From the NCBI GenBank assembly GCA_009763385.1, contig CM019831.1, forward strand, positions 87,021,845 through 87,085,844: a stretch of 64,000 bases of DNA, read 5' to 3'. Position numbers and translations under genes: made by a program. Numbering within the stretch: position 1 is the stretch's first letter; every line of letters begins with the position of its first letter. This DNA comes from Coix lacryma-jobi var. lacryma-jobi. Its lineage: Eukaryota; Streptophyta; Magnoliopsida; Poales; Poaceae. This document shows positions 33,339-43,533 of the stretch, piece after piece. The notes beneath the pieces were generated by a model that made no database searches, had not been told where the DNA came from, and worked only from the letters and a program-made list of their open reading frames with translations.

Positions 33339-34865
33339 GATGGTCAGCGTCCGATGCTCCTTAAAGAGCACTGTCAGACGACACGTGGCACCGGACGCTC
33401 CGATGAAAAAGACTCAGCATCCGATGCTCAAGAACACAGCGTCCGATGGTCCCGATACTGCACTGTTCTTCCACGAAATCCACTCGATCTCCTCCGAATC
33501 AAAAGCACTAAGGCATAGACTTGGTATGAGGAGTCTCAAGGAGGTTAGTGAGCTATCCCATGGGAATCATGGCTCGCATCTAACTCCAAATCGATGGATT
33601 GGAAGAAATCGGGACTAAAGGAGCAAAACCGATCCAAAACGAAAATCAACCGATCTACTAGGTCATGAGGTTAGGGATGAATTCCTTTGGTGGAAAGAAG
33701 TGCCTCACGATCTAGTACAACTTGGTTCAAACGGATTTGCGAAAGATGCACCGAGCAAAGAGATCGATCGACGGGACAAACGTGGAGAAAAGCAACCCGC
33801 GAAGAACACAAACAAAACGCGAATCACAACCACGAATTTGCAACCGTGTGGCTACCACACGCTACAATAGTGAGATTACGGTCTCACTTCCTCAAAATCT
33901 CACGGGCACAGAGGTATTGTTCTCTTCTCTGTGGATCTCAGTTCGCTATAGCAGGGGAGGGGGATAGCAGGAAAACCTAGAAGGCAAAATAGCAAATGAC
34001 TGAGATAGATGGGGAGGTGGGTGTCTCCCCCTACTTATCCTAATTCTAACTATTCCTAATTCCCACTCTACCGCTAACTACTTACAGAGCGAACCAGCTA
34101 AACCCTAAGGTTATTCTGGACCAACTCGTGGTAGGTGGTGATCCGACGGCCATGCCCGCACAATAGGTAGCGTTGCCTCGACGCAACCTCACCGATTGCC
34201 GTCACGTGCCGCCACCGCTCTGCGTCCTTTTTCACGGACTCCGCCCCCGGTTTTGAGGCCCAAACCGGGAAACCAGCCTTCACGATCAACCCCCGGTTTT
34301 GAGGCCCAAACCGGGAAACCAGCCTCCAAGTCCATCCCCTGGTTTTGAGGCCGAAACCAGGAAACCCGCCAGCGCCCAGGTTTTGAGGCCCAAACCTGGA
34401 AATCGTCCTCAGCCCGAGTTTTGTGGCCTAAACTCGGAAACCCGCAGCACGCCCAGGTTTTGTGGCCCAAACCTGGAAACCGTCCACCCGATGGTTTTTC
34501 TCTAGCTCTACCACCAAACCGACGCTGTCGAGGGGATGCACCGCCCGTGCACCCCGTCCACCGACACGTGTCCCCAGGTCCTCGACCCGAGCAACACCAT
34601 GTCCCGCAAGTCTTCGCTCGTCGCTGTCCCAGGCTGCCAGCCACCACAGCTGATCCTCAGGCCACCGGTCCCTCAGTCCAAGCCTCACGTCCGCCCTTCA
34701 CCGCTCCCGGTCCGTCGGCACGGCACGTCTCTACTTGACCTTCACCTTGCCCTCGATCACTGTCTCCGTGCTCGACACCTGCACAACACAAGCCAAAGAA
34801 CCTGCGATCAAACCTGTTGACAATCACTCATCACTCGAGACTCGGCATACACCCATGTATCCGCA
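33339..34865 (-). mobile_element. Sirevirus 5' LTR, right piece (1527 bp)
   Basis: Continues the LTR broken at 26764 and matches 17343-18869 with about 20 differences. It ends TATCCGCA, followed by CACTG, the right target copy of the whole element. It includes hairpin repeats at 34239-34492. Confidence 0.9.
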
Positions 34866-35636
34866 CACTGCGCCGGTGTTAGAACCGGCGTGCACTGCAT
34901 GAGACCATAAAACTTACGGAGGGTCGAAGTCCATCTCCTCCGTGGCAAAGTACTTCCTTGTCGTGTCACTTGTTGCCGCCGCGCGGTCGACCAGGGCCGT
35001 GAAGACCCCCCCGTGATGGCGGCACCGAACCAGGCATCTGCGCCGCTGATGCTCCCAAGACGAGCACAGATTGGAGATGTGCGAGATGGCGGCACAGGTC
35101 AGGGATGGCTTTGCGGCGGCGGCGCAGCATCACGGACAGTTGCATGAACCTAGTTTCACGTGGTGAGGGTGATGACGTAGGTGAGGACGACATCGCGAGC
35201 ACGATGAGCGTGAGGGTAGAGCGAGGACTGTAGGGGAGAGGGCAAGGCGTCGCGGAGAGGGATCAAGACATGCGGTGATGTGGGGAAGAGGGGACTGCAC
35301 GTCAGCGCATGAGGAAATCAGAGGAAGGCTCGCGGGATTGCAGATTGGCACAAATCAGAGGAAGGACGACGCTCAAGGAGGGGGAACGTGTGCTTTCCTA
35401 CTTGAGTGACAAGGGCATTGTATGATTTGCGCTTTCCTAAACTAGCAATCGTCAGACGGTAAGAATGACAACAAGATCGCATGGGAATAGAGAAGAGGTG
35501 AGACGAAGTTTTTCTCGCACCAAAACAGTATTTATCTATTCTCTATGGGAAATTTCTATGTTACATATCAGCTGGCGATTTACGCCGCCCGTTGCAGACC
35601 CCCTTAGCTGGACTATTGGACTATAGATATCATAAG
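34866..35636. other. Flanking sequence, no recognised feature
   Basis: Begins with CACTG of the target duplication and continues the spacer at 16701-16913. Short GC-rich frames occur on the minus strand (34808-35351) but show no recognisable domain. Nothing else was found. Confidence 0.4.
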
Positions 35637-35990
35637 GGCGTCCACAATGGTGTTCAAATCGCTAGCTATTTGATCTCTAGGAAGAATGCTATTGACTCTT
35701 AATGATAATTTGCAAATAACTAGCTAGATGAGACATATAAATAAGAAAAAATAAATTTTATTGTAGAGAGTATTATGAGAGAGGTATTTCTAGGAAATCG
35801 TGCTAGATTAGCTATTTATGAGTCGCTAGCTATTATGAAGTCGCTAGCTATGTGATATCTTTCCTCGATAGCCAATGAGAGTGCTACTTTTTTTATTTTT
35901 ATACGTTATCTCGCTAACTATTTGTAAAGTGCTAATGAGAGCCAATAAAATTTCTTCTAGCTAGCTATTTAACAACCATTGCGGATGGAC
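35637..35990. mobile_element. Probable MITE (Tourist-like or hAT-like)
   Basis: About 350 bp, AT-rich. The left end GGGCGTCCACAATGGTGTT and the right end, read as reverse complement AGTCCATCCGCAATGGTTGTT, are imperfect inverted repeats, followed inward by GCTAGCTATTT on both sides. No coding capacity. The target duplication is not clear. Confidence 0.5.
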
Positions 35991-35991
35991 T

Positions 35992-36215
35992 GAAAACTCA
36001 CTCCATCAGACATGGAGTGAAATAAAAGGAGCATCCACTCTCAGTACTCTATGTATCACCACACAACAAAGATTCAGATATCTGAAAAACTCACTCCATC
36101 AGATAAATACTGAAATAAAAAGAGCATCCACTTTCAGTACTCTATGTATCATCACAGAACAAAGATTCAGATAATTGAAAACTCACTCCACCACATGCAG
36201 TGAAATAAAAGGCGC
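35992..36215. repeat. Tandem repeat, unit about 92 bp, about 2.4 copies
   Basis: Units start near 35992, 36084 and 36177 with AACTCACTCCA and include AGCATCCACT and CAGTACTCTATGTATCA. The third unit is partial. The copies differ by a few substitutions. Confidence 0.7.
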
Positions 36216-37066
36216 ACTGGACAGCTATTTAACTGAAACTTTGATAGGACCATAGGTGGTGATGCACACTCTATTCTTGGCCAATAAAACATGCTTACTT
36301 CAGTTACTTAAATGATCGACACAACTAATCCAAATAGCATAAATAATCCAAATAACAGCTAGCAAATCTCTGATCACAATCACAAAAAATAGCAGTTCCT
36401 GGAAAGGTAGGATAACATTCCGATAACAGTTGATCACAATTAGGAAAAATAGCAGTTCCTGGACACAATATTATCGAGTAAAAAATCAAAGAACTGGATG
36501 AGGGGGATTGGAGAAAGTGACGAACTTAAGAGGAGGATTGGGGAAAGTAACGAACTAGATGAGTAAAAAAGTCAACTGAGATCTGCAAGTTTTCAGTGAT
36601 TACCATATCCAGGAGAGGAGGGATCAGCACCAACCACATCAAACCAAACTGGAGACAGCGAAGGAGAATCCATCTGCAGCACCCAAATCGAGACGAGGAG
36701 AACGAGGTGGAGATGGATGAGGGGGATTGGGGAAAATGACGAACTGGAGCACCTGTAAGGGAGATATGGTGGGCAGAGATGATTTGGCACGGAAACTTCC
36801 CATGCGCCCAAATCGTCGCTGCTCCCGCATGCGCCGAAGGCTGCCCACGCGAGATCTAGGCGCATCGTCGCCTCTAGACGACGAGGCCGTACAACAGAGC
36901 CACATATGTCTCTTCTGATTGGGAGCACGGGACAAACCTATCGCCTCACGAGACGACGAGACACTCGTCTCTTCGCTACACCAGAGAGGTTTCTGCAAAA
37001 TCGCCGTGCCATGGAAGAGACGGGAAAAAGGCGCCCGCTCCACGTGCCCTAAGAGTCCCGCCTAGA
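36216..37066. other. 5' flank of the host gene
   Basis: About 850 bp upstream of the gene. Minus-strand frames at 36593-37043 have no recognisable domain. Promoter elements were not assigned; no TATA box stands out near the start codon, as is common for plastid-protein genes. Confidence 0.35.
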
Positions 37067-37141
37067 TTGCCTTGGATAAGTTTGCCAATCCACTCCGACA
37101 ACCTCTGCCTTTCCTTGCCATCGTTTCGTTTCCAAGAGTCC

Positions 37142-37396
37142 ATGTTTCTCTCCCCTGTCCTGTCGCTTGCCTGCGCCGTCGTCGCCTTCCCATGGAAGCC
37201 CTCATCCCAACTAATCCCACGGGTCCCCTCCCGCTGCACCCTCGCATGGCACGCAGCGGCGCCCAAAGTTCCCCTCACTATCGCCTCGCCGGCCTCCCTC
37301 GGGGACGACCCTAGCAAGTGGGACCCCACCGAGTGCGACGCCCTCCTCCGAGGCGGGGAGCAGGTCGCCTCCGTGCTGCAGGAGATGCTTACGCTG
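37142..37396 (+). CDS. Exon 1 of a host gene, probable plastid-targeted PRDA1/At4g37920-like protein
   Basis: The frame is open from ATG 37142 (MFLSPVLSLACAVV) and also has an earlier in-frame ATG at 37067. The N-terminus is rich in Ser, Arg, Pro and Ala and poor in acids, as in chloroplast transit peptides. After it come KWDPTECDALLRGGEQVASV and LQEMLTL. It ends at 37396 before a GT donor, phase 0. The later exons match in style the plant family that includes PRDA1 and At4g37920; this is from memory and the exact member is unsure. Exon 2 follows after 646 bp. Confidence 0.6.
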
Positions 37397-38042
37397 GTCA
37401 GGATGCCCTTCTACCGTTTCTTCGTTTGCTTAACTGAATCACTAACGGCGATTACTAGTATGAATTTATGAAATGAACACAGTGCTTCATAGAATTGCGT
37501 AATTTCTCGGATTTCCAATAATTAGCAGAGAGTTATGAACGCTTAGCCCATTGCTATAGTCAATTTATCCTCCATTGCGACGCCAAGTTGGATTGGAAGG
37601 ATAGCGCTACCTGAGCTACTTAGTTTTTGCGTTTCTTCCTCTTGTAAATTGTAATTGCTCTGGTTTTGGACATTGGATGTATCATCGTTATATCTTTTAA
37701 TCGGTGTCTGGAAGCTGTTGGCGCTAAACATTGTAAGCTGGTACCCCTAGCAGGTACCTGTTCCTTTCAATATAAGCAGGGCCAAGGCCTTAGGTCTAAA
37801 AAAATTTATCTTCCATTTCCTTTCTTCTATGGCTTATTAGTTTGTTCTAGATTATAATTCACACTAAAATTGTCCAAGAACTATCATTGGGGGAGTCTTG
37901 GATGCCGAATGTGTTAAAGTGTTAATCTCATGTAGTTGTGCAGAATATAAATGCTATTCATGTGGTCCTCCTAAATGTCTATACCTTTTAATTGTATTAT
38001 TGATACTGTTCTTGTATGTGGTTTGGTCGTTGGTGTTTCTAG

Positions 38043-38198
38043 ATGGAGGACATGGAGATGGACGGTGCATTTGAGCCGGTTGCTGTGGAGCTGGTGGCAC
38101 AGGGAGTTATTGGGAAGAGGGTTGACGAGATGGAGTCAGGCTTTCTTATGGCACTTGATTACATGATACAACTTGCACAGAATGACGCAGATGATGAG
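38043..38198 (+). CDS. Exon 2 of the host gene
   Basis: Preceded by TTTCTAG and followed by GTACTT, both normal plant splice sites. It has 52 codons in phase 0: MEDMEMDGAFEPVAVELVAQ, then GKRVDEMESGFLMALDYMIQ, ending in ADDE. It is well conserved in character and has no stop, so this coding part looks intact. The next exon is 21.3 kb away because the intron was invaded by transposable elements. Confidence 0.75.
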
Positions 38199-38270
38199 GT
38201 ACTTGATAGAGTCATTGCCTAACTCAGCCAAAGTATTTGCTTGCATAACACATTATTTATTCTTCATTAT

Positions 38271-38316
38271 ATATATATATATATTATATATATATATATT
38301 ATATATATACATATAT
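38271..38316. repeat. (TA)n microsatellite, left edge of the intron insertion pile
   Basis: Nearly pure TA repeat. The sequence before it (GCATAACACATTATTTATTC) is repeated at 38413-38432, before a second TA run. The original intron probably had one TA run here, continuing at about 59077. Confidence 0.7.
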
Positions 38317-38460
38317 AGGGTGAGTTTTCTATGCTCCCGGGAATAGTTACTCCCATCTTTAATAAATCATATTACATATATGTTGATACTTATTTATCAG
38401 TTTGAGTTTGTTTGCATAACACATTATTTATTCTTCATTATATATATATATATATATAAT

Positions 38461-38822
38461 AGGGTAATTATTCTGTACTCCTAGGGAGTAGTTACTCCTA
38501 TGTGTATATCTCTTGATTTATGGGGTTTATGACCGGACAAAGTGTATGTACACAAAGTATATAATCATACTAGACCTTCTAGGGTACCATGTATGTCAAG
38601 TATGCAAACATACATAGAGTATATGGTCATACTTATTCTATATACTACTGTAGTGACATTTTAGTAATATAATAAAAAAGTATGTGCTCTTTCGAAATTT
38701 TTTGTGTAAGTAAGATTTGAAGTATCCTAAAATAAGTATATAAACATACTCAAACTGATAAATAAGTATGCACACATACGCAACGTGGTTTATTAAAGAT
38801 GAGAGTAACTACTCCTGGGAGC
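38461..38822 (+). mobile_element. (TA)n-flanked MITE, second copy
   Basis: Starts AGGGTAATTATTCTGTACTCC and ends GTAACTACTCCTGGGAGC, imperfect inverted repeats with about 25 paired bases. TA runs flank it. It lies inside an inverted older copy (38317-39188). Confidence 0.6.
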
Positions 38823-38871
38823 ATATATATACTCCCGAGAAGGTCTAGTATGATCATATACTTCGTCTACA

Positions 38872-39094
38872 CAGTGGCGGATCTAGGATAAAAGTCTAGG
38901 AGGGGCTAAATTCAAACTATTTAGCAAAATTAAGAGCTAAATCTCTTATTTGTTATATTATCTTTCACCTCAAACTCCTTTTAACATTGTTTCATGACTA
39001 AAAATTTATGGAGGGGCTAAGGAGGGGCTTCATGGACATGGCCGCCGTAAGGGGGGCTCCAGCTCCGGCAGCCCCCCTACTAGATCCGCCCCTG
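38872..39094. mobile_element. hAT-like MITE with 8 bp target duplication
   Basis: 223 bp. Starts CAGTGGCGGATCTAGGA and ends CTAGATCCGCCCCTG. The flanks CGTCTACA (38864-38871 and 39095-39102) are identical, as expected for hAT elements. It has no coding capacity. Confidence 0.8.
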
Positions 39095-39185
39095 CGTCTA
39101 CATACACTTTGCCGGATCATAAACCCCATAAATCAAGAGATATTACATATGGGAGTAACTACTCTCTAGGAGTATGAAATAATTT

Positions 39186-39188
<3 letters not shown>

Positions 39189-39214
<26 letters not shown>
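39189..39214. repeat. (TA)n microsatellite between two elements
   Basis: A 26 bp TA run separating the MITE at 38317-39188 from the TIR element at 39215-41243. Confidence 0.8.
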
Positions 39215-39216
<2 letters not shown>

Positions 39217-41242
39217 GGACAGCGCTATTTGAAGCGCTGCGCGCTATATACTATTTAGAACATCGAGGAGATGTTGGTTGATTAACTCTGGTCACTTTCA
39301 CCCGCAACCATAAAAGATTACAATCTGATTTCCGCGTGACCATAAAAGAAAGGAAACGGAACACGGCAACCGTAAAAGACATCTGACAGTGCATCAACAT
39401 CTCTCGTGGTGATCTAACGGGGCGTCAGACTGGCACCCACACCATGCAACCATAAATAGATAACATGCAACCGTAAAATATACATTTCCACCACCATGCA
39501 ACAGTCAGCTAGATGTCAGACATCTGTCGAGCTTTAGTGAAGATTTGCTTTCTCAACCGTAAAAAGTACTACTCCGTAGCTAGCTAATGGTTGATCGTAG
39601 CAAAGTCCGGCACGATTGCAGCTGAATCATTTAACTTAAGAACCATATAAGGAAGGTAGTGATTCGTACCCAAAATTTATGAAATTAGATCATCATTTGT
39701 GATTTTTATTAGTAGTAGTCTACAGTATCGAGAAGTAACAATCAAGCAATTTATTCAAATCAAGTAATAAATTACAAAATTTGTGTGAACGTTTCCGTAT
39801 CAGTAGTAAGATTCTCTTAAATGTTCTCATAATTAGTAGTAAGATTTTCTTCTCTTCCGTAACTACGATTCATGTACTAGTAATAATTTTTTCTCTTCCG
39901 TAACAGCACATGTTCATCCACACTGATTCCAGAAACGAAATTGGTGTCCGAAGCCATAAAACTTGTATATCTGGTAGTAATTGTATCTCCAGTGTATACC
40001 TTTTAAAGGAGAAATTTGTGGCTGAAACCATAAAACTTGCTTGTGGTATTTCAAAATCATATAGAATGGGTAATTATTGAGTTCTGAGGAAGACGTAAAA
40101 ATAAAAAAGAAAATATTCTGAAAAAGATAACAAATTGAAATTAATGAAGTTGGAGAAGAATGCAGCTCAAATTAATTCAAAAAAATTGATTCGGAAAAGG
40201 ATAAACAAATTTATTTCCAAAAAACGATTCCATCGTCAGAACCCAGCTCAAATTAATTACATCGTAAGAACAGAGCTCATGTGAGTACGAGACTAAATCT
40301 AATCCATAGAAAAATCATTACATAGAACAACAGATCATTCCATCAAAGAGAACGGGGAAGACGATGCCATTGGAGTGGCCGCCGTCGCCATCGGAATCCA
40401 CGGGCCGGGTGGAGGGCGCTGTTCTGGGATGGTAAAGTGCCATGATGGGCACCTTCCACCTCTCTTCCACCGCGACGGCACTCGGCAGCGCTCCATCCTC
40501 CAGTGCACCATCATCACGGGTCAGGATACTCGTGCAGCCGTCGGGGCCGTCATGCCTGCAGATCTGGTCGCGCCACCGCTGCTGGTGGGGTCAAAGCATG
40601 CCGCGGCTGGTGAGGGGCTGGAGACGACGAGGCCCACACCGTGGTCGATGAGGACGAGGTACGCAGTGGTCGATGAGGATGAGGTTCGCGACAGAAAAAT
40701 CGGTCACCGTCGCCGTGCTTTCCTCAGGCAGGGCCGCCACGGAGGTGAAGTAGAGCCTGCGCCGTCGATGCCGCCGTCGGGTCGAGAGTTCTGCGTTGGG
40801 GAATCCCAAACGCTTGTGGTCCACGGGCCTCGAGCCGCCGCCAGTGGGTTTCAGAGTGGAGACTGGAGAGCGGTGCCGGGGAGAACCGTGGGGAAGCTGC
40901 CGTAAGCACCGTGTGTATCGATGAATGGTGAGGGGAGAGAATAAAGGAGAGAACAAATTAGGGTTAGATGGGTTTTATAATATTGGGGTCTGACTTTTAC
41001 AGTTAATATATGACTTTTATTGTTACAGAAAAAAGATATGGTCGTAATTGTGCTTGCGGAATTAACGTTAGGAGCGTGATTACGGTTGCGGTTACTACGG
41101 TGTTGAGAAGCGTGTTTTCTATATTTTATGGTTATACGGAAGGCTATTTATGGTTAGTTTTACATGTACGTCGTTTGCTTCAGATGATGCTAGGCCGTTA
41201 GTGCTCTAAATAATATTAAGAACACTACGATCTAAATAGCAG

Positions 41243-41243
<1 letters not shown>
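39215..41243. mobile_element. (TA)n-flanked TIR element b with interspersed ACCRTAAAAG motif and GC-rich core
   Basis: Starts GGACAGCGCTATTTGAAGCG and ends CTAAATAGCAGT; the two ends form weak inverted repeats (GCTATTT and CTATTTAG pairing with relatives). The motif ACCRTAAAAG or a close form recurs at about 39307, 39340, 39369, 39446, 39469, 39558, 39955 and 40026. Bases 40360-40910 are GC-rich with a 176-codon frame of no recognisable domain, possibly a captured gene fragment. TA runs flank both ends. The superfamily is not determined. Confidence 0.5.

Positions 41244-41277
<34 letters not shown>
41244..41277. repeat. (TA)n microsatellite
   Basis: A 34 bp TA run between elements b and c. 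Confidence 0.8.
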
Positions 41278-41280
<3 letters not shown>

Positions 41281-43472
41281 GGCAGCGCTATTCTACACCC
41301 TAGGTGTAGAATATTCTACACCGTGTACCCAGTCAGCCCACCTAATCCAACCGCACCAGCCAGCCCACCCGATACAACCGCACCAGCCAGCCTAGCCTCG
41401 CATCCGACCGCTTTGCCCTCGTGTCCGTCCTCACCCTATCGACCACATCGACGCCGAGCCGCGACCAATGGAGGAGGCGCAGAACAACGGCGATGGCTCG
41501 ACCCACGCGCAAAGCCGGCCCCGAAGGAGGCGCAAGCAGCATCCTCCGCCTTACCTACGCCCATAGTGGCCTAAACGCTCGGGACCGGCCTTACCTGCGC
41601 CCATGGCTGCCCCTAGCGGCAGCGACGTCTTGATCCACAGCAGCCTCTGCATCACCAGCAGCAGCCTGCAGCCCCTTCCCCACCTGCGAGGAGCTATGCG
41701 TCAAGGGTAGTAGCAGCTTTAACATTGACGTCGGCTCTGCTCGCGTCGACATCTCGTCGCCCTATTTGTTCGCGAATCGAGCTCGCTGCGGCCTGCGAGG
41801 AGCTCCAGCGAGAAACGGCACCAACAGCACCCATGCGTTTGGTGTCGTGCGCTTGCGCAGCGGCCACCGGTGCCGGGCCATCGCAACCAGCAGCACATGT
41901 GAGCTCAAGGAGGCAACAACAACAGCTTCCGGCCAGCAAGCCGAAGAGGGAGTCGGCTTCAGGCTCCACCAGCCCATCCATGGCGTCGAGGTTGGCCTGA
42001 ACAAAACTACTGACTAAATAAAATACTAGAGAAAAGAATACTAACGAATACTGACAGAAATCAATGCTAACGAATACAGCTAAGGTGTAAATAAAGGAGT
42101 GTGTATACTGGATTAATGAATACTAACATAAATATATAGTGTGTATACTGAATGATTGGACATTGAGAATTAATAAAACCTATATCACAACCTTATATCC
42201 CATCATAAAAAAATAATATACTCAACAGTACTAAAAAGATTTTGATTGAAACTGAAACCTACAAGACAAAATAGTGCAAGACATTATACCAAGGATGAAT
42301 GAACCCAATAAAATCTAAAACGTACCAGATCAAGTACTGAATTCTACAAGAACCGAGGACTACTGAAACTTTTAAGACGAAATACTAAACACTACGAGAT
42401 CAAGTACCAAACAATACTGAAACTGACATGTACTCAAAGATACTAACAAAAATACTTATAACTACTAGAGTCATAGTACCTACAAAATACTTTAAGATAC
42501 CGACAACTACTTAAAGACACTAACAACTACTGAAAGTTATAGTACCGGTTATACTAAGTTACTGACAAAATAATTAAAGATACTGACAAAATTCCTGAAG
42601 ATACTGATAACTACTGAAGTAAGAGTAACCGTGTGCCAAAAAAAAAAATAATGACACACTACTTAAAGACTAACAACTATTGAAGTTACAGTACCGACTA
42701 TACCAACCTACTGACAAAAAAAAACTTGAACATACTGACATATACTTAAAGATATTAGCAACTACCAAAGATATAGTACGGGTTATACCAAACAACCGAT
42801 AAAATTCTGACAACTCTTGAGCTGCTAACAAATATATAGATAAAAAGCTTGAAGATACTGAAACATATAAATACTGAAACGTGAGATATACTATTGATAG
42901 GTCCTCAAAATACTGATAAAAAACTGAAGATCGATGAATGTTGATATACTTTCAACATTTTTAGTGTTTTAGTTGCATCATTTGTTTTTAAAGAAAATAA
43001 TAGGATCCAAATATCAAATATATTAGCTAATACTTGTCACGATCACTAATATCTACATGCATCTAATGAAAATGGTAAATAAAATAGATAATACATGCTC
43101 GTAATTAACATGGTGATAATTATTATGTATGCATACAGCCACACGCAGCTATTTGATCCATGTAGCTATCTAATGAAAATGCCTTGTTGGCTTTGAAAGT
43201 AAAAAAGCCAAGCTGGAGTGGGTGGACACCAGGGTGGCCACGTCTCTGTGCATGAGTGGAGCGTGCCCACGGGGGTGCACGGCGCGTGACGGGCGCATCC
43301 AGACTAGGCTTCGTTTTGTCACCAGCAAGATTGGGCAGGCGCATGCGGCGTGAGTGGCGCGCGTTTCCTTCTGACCAACATGGGTCGCACGCGCGGGGAG
43401 GCAGGGCTGGATCGGGCGCACGGGCTGCAAGCGCGTGCGAGGGGTCTGGTTACCTAAGGTGTAGGATAGCAC
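41278..43472. mobile_element. (TA)n-flanked TIR element c with AT-rich repeat tract
   Basis: The left end GCGCTATTCTACACCCTAGG pairs with the right end read in reverse, GTGCTATCCTACACCTTAGG. Between them, 41330-42000 is GC-rich with short frames and no recognised domain. Bases 42010-42900 are a degenerate repeat tract built on ATACTGACAACTACT-like units. A second GC-rich stretch covers 43200-43450. The element is non-autonomous as seen. Confidence 0.55.
42010..42900. repeat. Degenerate short-unit repeat (ATACTRACAA family)
   Basis: Roughly 15-20 bp units with ATACTGACA, ACTACTGAAG and TAGTACCGGTTATAC recur at irregular spacing. The tract sits inside element c. Confidence 0.6.
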
Positions 43473-43473
43473 A

Positions 43474-43491
43474 TGTGTGTGTGTGTGTGTG

Positions 43492-43523
<32 letters not shown>

Positions 43524-43524
43524 G
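43474..43524. repeat. Compound microsatellite (TG)n(TC)n(TA)n
   Basis: Runs of TG, then TC, then TA, directly after element c. Confidence 0.85.
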
Positions 43525-43533
43525 GGATATATA

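Larger units (their letters stand above)
16914..34865 (-). mobile_element. Full-length Sirevirus (Ty1/Copia), nested insertions in its 5' LTR
   Basis: Two LTRs of the same length (1956 bp each after removing inserts) flank a 7466 bp internal region. The minus strand starts TGCGGATACATGG and ends CGGTCCTTCA. Target duplication CACTG is perfect (16909-16913 and 34866-34870). A primer site lies at 26322-26333 and a polypurine tract at 18870-18880. Internal order is gag, protease, integrase, reverse transcriptase and RNase H, the Copia order. The two LTRs differ at roughly 28 sites by eye (about 1.4%). Coding frames carry stops and frameshifts, so the copy is no longer autonomous. Confidence 0.88.
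38317..39188 (-). mobile_element. (TA)n-flanked MITE, split by a plus-strand relative and carrying a hAT-like MITE
   Basis: The minus strand starts at 39188 with AGGGAAATTATTTCATACTCC and ends near 38317. Its pieces are 39188-38829 and about 38410-38317. Both are inverted copies of parts of the element at 38461-38822. The termini share TACTCC..GGGARTAGTTACTCC. TA runs lie on both sides. There is no coding capacity. Confidence 0.6.
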
